Shown in pieces: positions 41,101-51,875 of a DNA stretch of 64,000 bases. The translations under genes and the position numbers were made by a program. The stretch is from Prostheceraeus crozeri (lineage: Eukaryota > Platyhelminthes > Polycladida > Euryleptidae), in the NCBI GenBank assembly GCA_907163375.1, contig CAJQUW010007545.1, forward strand, positions 240,001-304,000, in the 5' to 3' direction. Under the pieces are notes generated by a model. The model did no database searches. It was not told the DNA's origin and saw nothing but the letters and a program-made list of their open reading frames with translations. Position 1 is the stretch's first letter. Every line of letters begins with the position of its first letter.

Positions 41101-42340
41101 ATCAATCTGATTCCAAATCTGGCCTCCGTTTACCAATCCGAGCCTTCATTCGCCCGCTGGAGCTGTTTCTTGGGAAATTCTAACTCAGTCGTTTTTCGTC
41201 AATCTCCCAAAATCTTAAATGGCGTCTCACATCTAAACGAAGACAGATATGAACAAGCCGATTCTTTCAGTGAATTTGTCTCACTCTTAGCTTTCAAACG
41301 AGCTATTGCACGACTTTCTACGATCTCTAGAACCAAAGTTGGAAGATCGGTGCCGGGGGGGACGTCAGCGAAACTTTTTCTCTCTGATTGCGTTCAAATT
41401 CACCCTACTGATGCAGAATTTCACGCTGAATCCGAATCTGGCCTCCGTTTTCCCATCCGATGCCTCGTTTTGACGCTACAGCCCAAAACGTCCAAAATTC
41501 TAACTCTGTCGTTTTTCGACAGTCTCCCAAAATCTTAAATGGCGCCTCACATCTAAACGAAGACAGATATGAACAAGCCGATTCTTTCAGTGAATTTGTC
41601 TCACTCTTAGCTTTCAAACGAGCTATGGCACGACAAAATCCGTCCACTGGAAGCCAAGATCGAAGCCAGCTCTCCCGAGGGGGGGGGTCAGCGAAATTTG
41701 ATGAAAAATGTTTTGGTGACGGTCCCAGGTCGAAATGCCACACTTTGGAAAATTTTCAAAATTTTGCCCATACAAAGCCACTCTGACACTTAGGATTTTT
41801 TCAGGTGAGCTCCGACCTAAAATCTTAAATGGCGTCTCACATCTAAACGAAGACAGATATGAACAAGCCGATTCTTTCAGTGAATTTGTCTCACTCTTAG
41901 CTTTCAAACGAGCTATGGCACGACAAAATCCGTCCACTGGAAGCCAAGATCGAAGCGAGCTCTCCCGAGGGGGGGGAGGTCAGCGAAAATTTTTTCTCTC
42001 CGATTGCGTTCAAATTCACCATACCGATGCAGAATTTCACGCTGAATCCGAATCTGGCCTCCGTTTTCACATCCGAGCACTGCTTCCACTCGAAACAGCC
42101 CATTTTCAACCCAACATTCATCAGTTTGCATGAAAAACATCACACACTATAGCCTCAAGACAAAACCTGGCGGTCGCCCAAGACCACCACGACACTCTGT
42201 CGTTCCAGAGGGGGGGACGTCAGACTCGAAGCACCACGGCGGCCGACCACGAGACTCTGCCGTTCCAGAGGGGGGGGACGTCAGCGACGGCGGCCATCTT
42301 GCGCTATCCAGAATCCAGAAGTGGAGTTTTACTTACTACT
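41101..42340 (-). repeat. E2 right terminal repeat region
   Basis: The outer part (41684-42340) pairs with 25406-26060. Inside are further 330-bp units with G-run boxes near 41352, 41682, 41968, 42210 and 42269. Short frames with ...FKRAMARQNPSTGSQ... arise from every unit on both strands and are not genes. The 6-bp duplication AATGTC follows at 42341-42346. One tandem duplication (CCAGAAT/CCAGAAG, near 42308) makes this arm slightly longer. Confidence 0.88.
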
Positions 42341-43471
42341 AATGTCATCATCTATGCACGTTCGTCGAAAATATTCTTGCAAAGCATCCCATTGTTCAAT
42401 CAATCGATAGACCACGTCGTACATAATCAGCCATCTCGTTTCCACAGGTTTCAGAAATCTATCCTCTTTGACTCCAATGGACTGCTGAAGTTGTACGAAT
42501 TGCTTATGTCTTTTGTTGAACCGGAAATACTTGAACACGTCTTTCGCGAAGGATTCAATTTCTTCTCCGAATTCTATCACACCAGCTTTCACGGTGTTAT
42601 GGACATGATGAAGGGAACAACCTCCTAAATCTTGAATGTGATTCAAGCCGTTGACTTTGCGCAGTTTCACAATGAAACCTCCTTTGTCTCCTCTCATTGT
42701 TGCGCAACTGTCAGACATAACGCAGACTAAATTCTTCAACGGAATGTCATTGACATGTAATTTTTCTGTTACCAAGTTGACGTACGCATCGGCCGTTTGG
42801 GATTGTAGTTCATCAACTGAAAAACATGCAGTTACGGCCCTGTGTTCAGACTCATGTAAGAATCGCACCAAGAACGCTGCAAACGATCGATCGCCTTTCG
42901 ACTTTTCATCCAAAAGTAAGGCGAAGTGTTTGGTTTTCATCTCTTGGAAAAGAATACTTTCAAACTCTTTCGCCAAAGCGTCAACGGCCAAATAAGATGA
43001 TTTAGTCTCTCCACATGTGAAATTCTTTGCGGTATTAGACTTCTTGAACATTGCTTCAAAGAGATTTCCAATGTTTTCATTTTGATGAAAACCGTTGTCC
43101 ATTAGCAACTGATTAGCAACCCAACGTAGCTCCGCCTCCATCACATCGTCTTGCACACATGTATTTGGTTTACTGGTACTGGAAATAGTAGCCTTATCAT
43201 TTGTTTTGAAAAATGAGACAATAGATGAACGTTGCTTCCATGAAGCAAAGTTTTTGATATGAGTTGCGCATTGGGCATGGGATTTCAGAGCGGCGATTCC
43301 TCTTAGAGAAACATTCACTTCTTTATTACAGGGTAAACATTTAGGTGCGGTTTGAGTTTTCGATTCGCGGCACCACGCACTGATCGTGTTGCCTTACCCA
43401 TCATTTTCAGTTAGCCACGTTGTCTGGAAAGTCGTACGTCTTTCATTAACAGTTCTTTCGTTTTCAGACAT
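42341..43471 (-). CDS. hAT transposase, N-terminal part with BED finger
   Basis: From ATG 43471 (MSENERTVNERRTTF). There is one frameshift near 43395, then a BED-type zinc finger (W, CLPC...H...H about CNKEVNVSLRG and SHAQCATHI). The catalytic core has FALLLDEKS (first Asp), VCVMSDSCATMRG (second Asp) and CSLHHVHN (the hAT C-x2-H motif). The frame runs into the Polinton end at ...CIDDDI. Taking one copy of AATGTC away, the next host codons at 25399 continue in frame (IDCKNQF...), which confirms the insertion. Role of the family: cut-and-paste transposition. Confidence 0.85.
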
Positions 43472-43616
43472 GTAAGGATAGATCCACTATTCTGCTGAAA
43501 CAAAAATAAGAATCGATTGGTTACATGCTATACATATATTTAATCCAAATTTATAAAGGAAAAACAACTTGTGTTGGAACTCTGAGTTTCATGCACATGC
43601 TCGTGGCAGCACAATC

Positions 43617-43620
<4 letters not shown>

Positions 43621-43647
<27 letters not shown>

Positions 43648-43648
43648 C
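43621..43648. repeat. (TA)n microsatellite
   Basis: About 13 TA units, flanked by two imperfect copies of a 50-bp stretch with CTCAGAGTTTCATG and CACAATCATCA. Confidence 0.9.
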
Positions 43649-43871
43649 CCAAAGTTAGGAGGAAAAACTCAGAACTCGGTACTCAGAGTTTCATGTTAAC
43701 ACAATCATCAGCCAAAGCCAAGGAACGAATTTTACAAAGTTAAAATATTGAAGTAAATATGTAATCGGAGTAACCGTGACCTTTACAATTTAAAGAAATA
43801 TGCACAGTTACAATAGAAGAATATGCATTCGGTGTTTATCGTGACCTTTGCAAAGCAGGACACAAAGAAAG

Positions 43872-44498
43872 TTAATGTCTTGATAGCAAATACTTATTTC
43901 GGTGCCTGCATTTGGAGACAAGTTCATTCCGCTTGTTGAGTAGGTTATCACCGTCGTGGTCCAAAATAAAAAACTTCTCGCTGAGACAGAGGTCGCACCT
44001 TTTCGTTACTTGGTTGAAGGGTTTGCAAACTTTTTTATCCTCCACTTTACTATTGGGCTGGAACCTGCTTCCTTCAGCCTCCAATATTCCTTAGACAGTT
44101 CAGTTTCATGCTTGTATTTTTCATGGGAAAACGACTTCTTGTGATTAGCGTATCTGAGCTTGAATGAACTTTAGCAAATACCCAGATATCTTCTATTCTG
44201 ACCATTACAAGTAATTTGGGCCTCATACACAATGTTGCTTGCCAGACATTTATTTTGCAAAGGGCATTTTTCTTTGTTCATGCAATTGCATTCCCTCCGA
44301 TCTTTGTTATTCTCTTCTTTGCTCAACATTCTCCGGTTATGGGCGTTTATGATTGATTTGATGTTGGGCATACAGCTATAGCTCACTTTGAGGGTGTTTC
44401 TATTAAAGATCCTTTGAAATCTGGTGCCATCTCTGAAGTGTCTGTCAACGAGTTCCAAAAAGCGTTGACCCACATTTGTTGCCACGGTTCTGCTGTAA
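43872..44498 (-). mobile_element. Penelope-like element, GIY-YIG endonuclease end
   Basis: PPYSRTVATNVGQRFLELVD, FNRNTLKVSYSCMPN and IINAHNRR, then a Cys cluster (CNCMNKEKCPLQNKC) and IVYEAQITCNGQNRRYLG (GIY-YIG start), are standard for the C-terminus of Penelope-like reverse transcriptases. The second frame (43872-44084) has KRCDLCLSEKFFILD and LLNKRNELVSKCRHRNKYLL, the usual end. At least one frameshift separates them. The upstream continuation lies beyond the small insertion, at about 45342-45380 (ADNLVQST). The 5' part is missing. It lies inside the hAT element. Confidence 0.85.
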
Positions 44499-44504
44499 GG
44501 TGGA

Positions 44505-45335
44505 CAGGGATGCAAGTGCAAATTGATGAAAAATCCGGAAAATGAGCTAGGATGCGCCTTTTACTTACTACTAACTTAAAAATTTCAATGATTTAGATAA
44601 AGGTGGCCCAGCCATGGTCCCTGTCATTCCGCATCAACTTGAACATTGCAGAAATCATATGTAAAACTTCATGACATGTGAACACCACATCTTGTGACGA
44701 AGATATTTCGTCATGAAACAGGTTCCTTTCGCAATAAATCCCATTTCTGAATAAGCTGCATCAATTTTGCATCCAAGCATGAAACAATCACATAGAAACT
44801 AGAAGCCATTGATCACAGGAAACCAACAGAAAAAATAAGGGCTTATGCGGATGACACGAAGAACTACACAGTTGTAGTAGTGAGCGTCAGAAACCATCTC
44901 ATCGAATAGGTAGTAGATTCGAGCGTTCAAGATCAATTCAACACTGAAAGAAAATTCTAAGTTAGACATCCATCTTTCCATGACAGTACTTCTTATACAG
45001 CTGTTTATGAATGACACATGTAGACGCCGAAATATATGTTGTTTAAAAACATAAAAACATATTGAAATTTATTATGACCGACACGAGTACCGGTAGATGT
45101 CTCATACCTTCACACCTCAGCATTTGAAGTGACAAGATAATATCTTCAGAGGTGACTATACCGGCATACGCTGCACATTTTAACTGAAATCATGTTCATA
45201 CCTGCGTCTGAGAAAGTATAGGCCTAGGGGTTACCCCCTTAATTTTTATGGCATTTTTCAACGAATCCCGAGACCCAATGAAATCTTGGTCAAAAATCCG
45301 GAAATCCGGATAAATCCGGAAGTCTTGCATCCCTG
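44505..45335. mobile_element. Non-autonomous CAGGGATGC-ended element in Penelope
   Basis: 831 bp. Both ends begin CAGGGATGCAAG (12-bp inverted repeats), with ATCCGGA repeats inside the ends. It is flanked by GGTGGA at 44499-44504 and 45336-45341. Removing it with one copy rejoins Penelope sequence (ADNLVQS... and PPYSRTV). Ends look hAT-like but the duplication seen is 6 bp, not 8. There is no transposase. Confidence 0.75.
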
Positions 45336-45381
45336 GGTGGATTGAACCAAATTATCTGCCTTGCTCGCTTCCGCTTCCGCT

Positions 45382-45404
45382 ATATATATATATATATATA
45401 TATC
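45382..45404. repeat. (TA)n microsatellite
   Basis: About 11 TA units at the broken 5' side of the Penelope fragment, after GCTTCCGCTTCCGC. Confidence 0.85.
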
Positions 45405-45874
45405 CTTCTTCGGTTTACTATGTTAACGTATACCAAATGTTAACCAAGCTTTCAAGAATTCCTTACATTTAATTCGCTTCTAGACTTTGAATAGATGATT
45501 ACATTTAATAGCCTGATTTGGCTCTGTAAAAACGACTTGTCTTTGAACATCAGAGTTGTGAAATACCTTTATTTGAAGGCATACACATGAAATCACAACC
45601 GCATGCACTTACATTTCAAGCATCATTAAAACAAAAAATGGAAATGGTATCCTTAGAATTTGTCTACTAACGCAATTTTCTTGTATGAAACTCTCTCAAG
45701 TGTCTAAATGGCATTAATTAGTCTAATGACGCTGCTTTGTAGAAAAATACACTAAAGCTCCGTCACTTTGTATGAAATCGCGCAGATTTTCGGAAAATTT
45801 CACCAAAATCGCGCAATCGCGCAGCTGCGCGCTAATCGCGCAGGAGTGGGACCCCTGACAAGCATACATGCAAG

Positions 45875-47168
45875 TCAGTGAGAACGTTGGTCAGCATATC
45901 TGAGGAACAGTTTGGCTTCGTCCAGGGATGCAGCACGACGGACACTATTTTTTGCGTTGAGACAGCTGGTTGAAAAACATCGTGAGCGAGAGCAAAAGCT
46001 CCATTGTGTGTTCATAGACTTGGAAAAGGCCTATGATAGAGTACCAAAGAAAGAAGTGTGGAGCTGTTTGAGAATAAAGGGTGTCCCAGAGAAGTATGTG
46101 CGTATCGTGAAATATATGTATGAAGGAAGCAGCACCTAGGTAAAGACATCGACAGGGACAAGTGACTGCTTCGAAGTGAAAGAGGGGTTGCACTAGGGTT
46201 CTGCACTCAGCCCTTTCCTGTTTGTAGTGGTGATGGACTGCATGACGGAAAAGTGAGGCAGGAGGCACCTTGGTCCATGATGTTTGCTGACGATGTTGTC
46301 ATCTGTGCGGAAACCAGGCGGGAAGTGGAGAAGAGATTGGAACTATGGAGGAAGGCGTTGGAAGACAGATGCATGCGGGTGAGTAGGATGAAGACGGAAT
46401 ACCTTTGTGTGGGCGAAGAAGGTGTACAAGGTGAAGTGAAGTTACAAGGACAGGAAGTGAGGATTTTATATTATTTTGTGAGGACTTTTATTTGTATACA
46501 CCAATTTTGTATCTGTGACTTCGACATAATTTTGCATGACTTTGTTTCTACTTAAACGTTTTACAATGAAATATACGTTTCCTAACAGGAAGTGAGGAGA
46601 GCGAAGGATTTCAGGTACTTGGGTTCAACGATTCAAAAAGATGGAGGAGCGGAAAGAGAGGTAGTAAAGAGAATATCGACAGAATGGAACACTGGAGAAA
46701 AGTGACGGGAGTGCTCTGCGATCGGAGAGTACCAAGCACGGTGAGGGGAAAGCTCTGCAAAATAATTGTAAGACCGGCGATGCTATACGGCATGGAGACG
46801 ATAGCGAACACGAAAGGACAGGAAAAGAAGGCAGAGGCGGCGGAGATGAAGATGTATAGGTTTTCGTGCGGTTTGACTTTGCTGGATAAGGTTAGAAATG
46901 AAGTTATCAGGAAGAAGGTGAAGATTGGTGAGCTGGGCACGAAGATGAAAGAAGACTGCGATGGTTTTGTCACGTACAGAGACGGAATGATAGTAATGTA
47001 GGGAAGAGAGTGATGGATATGAAAGTCGCGAGGAGGAAGAGAGGAAGGCCAAGGAAAAGATGGCGTGATTGCATAGAGGACCTGAAAGCCGCGGACCTGG
47101 ACAAAGACGTCCAAGATCGAAACGAAAGGAGGAGAATCCGCACCAGCGACTCCATTTACCCCACATGA
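45875..47168 (+). mobile_element. Decayed LINE (reverse transcriptase C-terminal part)
   Basis: The order is [77 protein letters not shown] (the FADD catalytic box), RVSRMKTEYLCV, RAKDFRYLGSTIQKDGG, RPAMLYGMETIA, and RRKRGRPRKRWRDCIEDL near the end. In-frame TAG codons stand at 46137-46139 and 46194-46196, and there are several frameshifts. It is a 5'-truncated non-LTR retroelement, RTE-like or a related clade. It begins just beyond the right hAT duplication, in the AIMP1 intron. A 121-bp insertion splits it. Confidence 0.85.
46464..46584. mobile_element. 121-bp insertion in the LINE with 14-bp duplication
   Basis: ACAGGAAGTGAGGA stands on both sides (46450-46463 and 46585-46598). Reading frame similarity to LINE protein resumes directly after it. 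The insert is A/T-rich, with no inverted ends seen. A 14-bp duplication points to a LINE-mobilised (SINE-like) insert, but no tRNA-type boxes are visible. Confidence 0.7.
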
Positions 47169-50100
47169 GTAGGATAGAAGCCAGAAGAAGATGTAAGTCA
47201 GTGATTCTCAACCGGGATGACAACGATGCCTGCCACACAGAATGCCGTGTCGGCATTAAGATAAACAACTTAAAGAAATATGAATAATTAGTACAATTGA
47301 ATTGTGCCCAATTACAAAAGTAGGTAATCTGCATAAAGCATTCCCATGAATATTTTGTTAATACATACGGTATTTAGTTCAGTTATTTATCCACAGACTA
47401 CATCATTAATCATTAAGTCCAATGCGAATTACAGAGTCATGTTGCAAAATGCACTTCAATTATGGCTTTGTCACTGTAATAGTAAAAGAAGCTGACTGCA
47501 TCTTCAAACAATGCACGCGATGCTATTTCTGCATTCAGTGATTGATTACCTATACATGTACAACATAAGCGCTCACGTGTGGATTTATAAAATATCTAGT
47601 GTTCTATTCTCCATAACATTCTTCCAATGCATTTTTAAAATTGAAATATTTTCAGGAATAATGTGGCTTGGGAGAATTAAAACATCGGTAGTGTTAGCAT
47701 GAGATACAGTCATAGCATTCGCTTTCTTAGTACAATTCACCTTCATGCGATAATAGACGACGAACAGCAAACAATTTGAAAAGATAACTGGAAAATGTGG
47801 ATAGAAAATGAAGAAATAGTACTATGGTCATTGATTTCCAGGTATTTGCTTCCCAGTTCAGCTTAATACGCAATGTACCATTGATGTGATGAACATGTTA
47901 ACTATAGTTCACAATTCTTATGTTCAAAATGTGATATGCATGCCATATGATCCTGCTATAACAAGAGCAAGCGTAATTTTATAAATATGGCAATTCCTCT
48001 AATAAGCGCCGCAATTGGGAGGTCAACATTTTAATAAGCACCGCACCTCTAATATCAAGAAAACTATTTGTAAAAAAAAGACTAGCTATGCATCAGACGA
48101 GCTAAATAGACAAAGATTTAGTTACCAAACGACACTGAAATGCTGATTTTGATTGGTAGTGCAGTCCATAATATGAAGTCACATAATAAAAGCGTTATAC
48201 TCAATCTTTTCTAAAAAAACATCCTGGCCTACAAATTGCATAAAGTTTTAATGGTGGCTGTCAGAGCCAGGAGAGGCTCCTGTCTATGGCTGTTGCTATA
48301 CTGAGCAGTCAGGCACTGAGTTATGTCATGACTTATCAAGCTTAAGTTTTGTGTGAGCCATGCCTTCAAGTGACCATGAGAAGGAAGCCGCAAATACACG
48401 TATCGGTAATTACAAGAAAACAGTCCCATGCTGGGTTACTTCAATCAGAGTTGAAACCACGTCTAGCTAACATACTAGATGAGTTTTCACTCATTGATAA
48501 TTTTCCGTAAATGTCACCTGTAATTAATTATTGATGATATTCAGGAAAAGCATCATGTGGAAAATCTCAAATTTTAAAGACGCTTCCCTCTGATAAACGC
48601 TGCACTTAAAAGTAGGCGATTGCAAATAAACGCCGCGGTGTTAATTAGAGCCAGAAAATACGGTAATAGGCAACATTCTTTGATCTACGTCACAGCAAAT
48701 ATTACAAGTGAAACGATTCCGAGTGGTCAATTCATCCAACACAATCCCCATTTCGTCATCGCTAACTATCCGAAGAACTCAACAACCAGAAATTCCTAAA
48801 AAAAGGTTTTATATGCATGTGATTATTGCTCTTTCATTACATAAAGGTGGTAGAAAAATATGAGAGCTCCAAATCTTAAAGCTCAAATACGGTTAACAAT
48901 AAACATAAGTGACATCTATCGTCGTACGTCATAAACACATGCGCATGCGCACACATGGCTCAAACCGCATGTATTCAATCAATTCAAATATTTCTCAATG
49001 TGTCTGTGTCATATCGATTGTGAAATTCAAAGTTTTTCAATGTCGAATGTCTATAATTTTCAAGGTTTTCAAAACCTCCGCTTCGCTAAAAAATTACTAT
49101 TTTCAAAACCAAACTTTCTCGAATTTCAAGCGTTTTAGTCAATAATTTATTCAATTATTTTGAGTCATAAATTCGTTGTAATCCGTTCCAAAATTCCCTG
49201 TGCCACAAATTTCGAGGTTGTCAAACAGACTCAAAATAAAAGATTCATTACAACAAATGAAATAAATCTTATAACATAAGTCAATGTTCTTGCATTCAAT
49301 TATGTACAGAAACACGCTTTGCTTTGGCAATTCCTGTATTATCGCCAACCACTTCCATGTCATAAATATTAATTAGTGAAATTAGATGACACTAATACTC
49401 TACTCTACGATTCCATTTCAACTGATGAATAGCTGACAATGACCTCATAATACTATACACGCATTTATCCACAAGTAGCTGACTATATGTGCCATGGTTC
49501 ATCAACATGCAAAATCAAAATCAAATCAATGATAAAGTAACTGCCAATGGAGTTACTAAGACGCATGACTAAGACGCATCAAAAAATACCTTGTACATCA
49601 TTCAAAGTTTGATGCCTAAATTCAAGGCTTTTCAAGATTTTTCTCAAACACAAAGTTATTCAAAGTCGCATTAACTCTGAACTCGCAACCTGATGAGAGT
49701 TGCAAGCGTGTGAAAGCTTCCCCTTCCCTAGCTTACTACTGTGACTTTGTGTCTAGAGTGGGGGTGAAAAATACAAGGAATACATAAAGTAAAACAAAAT
49801 TCAGTAATAATTAATTAAGTATTAGCACTTGTGTGAAAATTTCGTAATATGTAAATAGTGCCTTGCGATTTCATGAAAAATGTGGTATTGGTAGAACTCA
49901 AATAGGTGCTCTTTTGCAGAGATACATTAAGTATATTACAACGTTTTGCTTCGTCCTAAATTGCAGCAATAGTAGTCAATAGGCTATACGACTTTTAGGT
50001 TTGACAATGTAATTTTGAATTCAACTGTATCCCTCGCAGCGGCAGCCGACAAAAAGTATGAAAGCAATGATGAAAAAATATGAAAAAGTATACAAGTATG

Positions 50101-50368
50101 GCGGCTGCGACCTCTGCAACTGTGACTAGGAGCTAGTGAGTAGTGCCAAGGAATTGAGGTACTGAATCATCAAATTAATTGAAAACTAGCTAACTTTAAG
50201 TAATAATCTATAACCATAAATACCTTTAATATTAACCTACTGCATAAAAACTAACTTTTCTCAGAGCAATATTCTGTGTAACAATTAGATTCACATGCAT
50301 GAGCTCAGAAGATCATGGAAACAGTAAAAAGTCTAATAGTATCACATAAAATGCAACATCCTACTTAC
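47169..50368 (-). other. AIMP1: AIMP1 large intron, 5' part
   Basis: No gene is visible. Two related stretches with AATAAGCGCCGC (about 47998-48050) and AATAAACGCCGCGG...TTAGAGCC...ATACGG (about 48590-48665) look like pieces of an inverted-repeat element. The rest is AT-rich intron DNA. Confidence 0.6.
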
Positions 50369-50586
50369 ATCCATGCTGAATTTCGAGATCAGCTAGTCTA
50401 CTTTTCAATGAATTAACTTTCTGAGTGAGAGCGTCATTCTCCGCTTGAAGAGCTTTTTCTTCCAATTCTAATTCAGTTGCAGTGGAATTGATCTTGATTA
50501 TGGCCATTTGTCTCCTCAATAACTTAATCAGTGCGTCTGACTGACTTATTTTCTGATGCAATTGTTGAGCTCGTGATGCCATTATT
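50369..50586 (-). CDS. AIMP1: AIMP1 exon: N-terminal coiled coil
   Basis: The exon opens after the acceptor TTTGCAG; the ATG is at 50582. It encodes ASRAQQLHQKISQSDALI... ELEEKALQAENDALTQKV and RLADLEIQHG. This is the leucine-zipper-like coiled coil by which AIMP1 binds arginyl-tRNA synthetase; human AIMP1 has ...ENAKLKKEIEELKQ...AEIQNGVKQIPFP at the same place. The donor is a strong GTAAGT at 50368. A 5' untranslated exon must lie further upstream. The next exon is 27.3 kb away. Confidence 0.9.
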
Positions 50587-51166
50587 CTGCAAATACAACA
50601 TATATGTCATAGCTTGAAAATATTTTTACAACAGACTCAATTTTTCTTCAACAACCATTTTCAGAACGGATTTATTGAAACTTTTATTGAAAGCAGGTGA
50701 TTGGTTTGATATTTCAAATTGAATTGAAATTTGAAATATGGAACACCGTTCAAGTATATTTGAATGCAACATTTGATTTTAATAACAATATCATGAATAA
50801 TGAATGAACTACACTCGCAAACATGCACTTAACTCCTGCGTGAGAGGCTACGGTTGATAAATAAGGCTTTAACAAAGAACTTAAACGACTAATAATACAA
50901 TGAGGACAGCTGAGTTATCATTTAGCCACTTTTCCCGCATAATCTCATAGAAAGAAATAGTATTTAGTCAAAGCTCGATATATCGGACGCTTAAAACAGG
51001 CTTGTCAAAGTCACCAGCACGGAACGTAAGGAGGTTGTGCAGGGAAAGAGGTCGTACATGGAACTTTCACATAGCACGGTCACCTCCTGACTATAAGTCT
51101 GGACTTAAAGCTACACAACTGCCGGATCAAATCACTTTAACAAATAGCTTTGATTGAAAAAAGGCC
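50587..51166. other. Upstream intron or 5' flank of AIMP1
   Basis: AT-rich, without a gene. The first AIMP1 exon and promoter are not recognised here. Confidence 0.4.
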
Positions 51167-51493
51167 ATGTATTTCCAATGGAGAAATTGCGTCATATTAG
51201 ATATAAACACGATTTTGCTGAGTTATGCTTTGCAGATTGAAGTTGATGAGGTATTTCTTCATTCTGATTTGTATGGAAAACATCTGCAGATCATGCTCTT
51301 TCAAAGTGAGTGGCCGCTAGAAAAAAAAATTAGCGAAGTGAAAGTGCAGACAAATCCAGAGAAGAAATGGCACATCTTAGTTGAAATTTCTGTGAAACTG
51401 TTGTGGAGTCATAACACATTGTCAGTTATACCAGTCAAAGAAGAGAAATTCTGTACAAAAAAGACCACTCATATGAAAGAGTGTGATCTGTAG
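51167..51493 (+). CDS. Possible exon of an unidentified gene
   Basis: A frame that is open beyond an acceptor-like TTATGCTTTGCAG near 51237 and reads IEVDEVFLHSDLYGKHLQIML...WHILVEISVKLLW to a stop at 51493. AATAAA-type signals are weak. I do not recognise it. It could be a last exon of a host gene or decayed repeat sequence. Confidence 0.2.
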   Translation: MYFQWRNCVILDINTILLSYALQIEVDEVFLHSDLYGKHLQIMLFQSEWPLEKKISEVKVQTNPEKKWHILVEISVKLLWSHNTLSVIPVKEEKFCTKKTTHMKECDL

Positions 51494-51530
51494 ATGTTCT
51501 CTGTACAAATCACATTAAAGAGGTTTATCT

Positions 51531-51767
51531 TCAACGTAAATATGCAGGAAATAACTCAATAAGCTCGTGCTGATAACCAGCACGCCAAGCCACGGTTTCT
51601 CCATTGGCAATACATCGTTTTTTCAATCCATTCATGAAAGACAAACTAGGGGTCTCATCCGGTAGATGTACAGTTCTGTAGTAGTCAAGAGGTGTACAAT
51701 GCCATGTGAAATTTTCAGGTACCAACTCGCTCCCTGCACAACTTCGTGCTAGGTCCCGGAATAACAT
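51531..51767 (-). CDS. Possible exon, convergent, unidentified
   Basis: 78 residues with ordinary amino-acid composition (SELVPENFTWHCTPLDYYRTV, RAGYQHELIELFPAYLR), ending 38 bp from the end of the plus-strand frame. The family is not recognised. Rich in Trp, Tyr and Cys, which is unusual for chance frames in AT-rich DNA. Confidence 0.25.
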   Translation of the reverse strand: MLFRDLARSCAGSELVPENFTWHCTPLDYYRTVHLPDETPSLSFMNGLKKRCIANGETVAWRAGYQHELIELFPAYLR

Positions 51768-51875
51768 ACAGTGTAGCTATAATGCAAGCATAGCTGTGGG
51801 ATATTCGTGCAATGCTGCTGCTCATTTTCAAGCTATTCGTCATGATAGGATGAATATTCGGCCAATACTTTGGAT

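Larger units (their letters stand above)
25406..42340. mobile_element. Polinton/Maverick E2, end to end (16.9 kb, fossil)
   Basis: Both ends begin AGTAGTAAGTAAAACTCC. They are flanked by the 6-bp duplication AATGTC and carry inverted repeats of about 655 bp plus further shared sub-repeats. The gene set is that of animal Polintons (adintovirus-like): polymerase B, capsid-associated genes, protease, double-jelly-roll capsid protein, pVI-like protein, integrase with chromodomain, packaging ATPase, and small accessory genes. The ends look complete, but several genes are damaged (polymerase, protease, capsid and some accessory genes), so it is broken. The very similar terminal repeats and the 98 % match to E1 suggest a recent insertion. 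It sits inside the hAT transposase gene, so it is younger than the hAT. Confidence 0.93.
23167..45857 (-). mobile_element. hAT DNA transposon in AIMP1 intron, with nested elements
   Basis: The left end reads CAGGCGTCCCACTCG and the right end complement reads CAGGGGTCCCACTCC. Both are followed by runs of GCGCGATT/AATCGCGCAG. The 8-bp duplications ACAAGCAT match perfectly, as the hAT family requires. A hAT transposase gene lies inside on the minus strand. The hAT's own sequence is the outer part: 23167-25405 and 42341 to about 43850, plus the last few hundred bases. The rest is a Polinton (25406-42340) and a Penelope fragment with its own insertion (about 43870-45460). The transposase carries about three frameshifts and is split, so the element is dead. 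It is inserted in the same direction as AIMP1. Confidence 0.9.

Noticed and set aside
46611-47334. Long minus frames opposite the LINE
   Set aside because: Shadows of the plus-strand reverse-transcriptase sequence.
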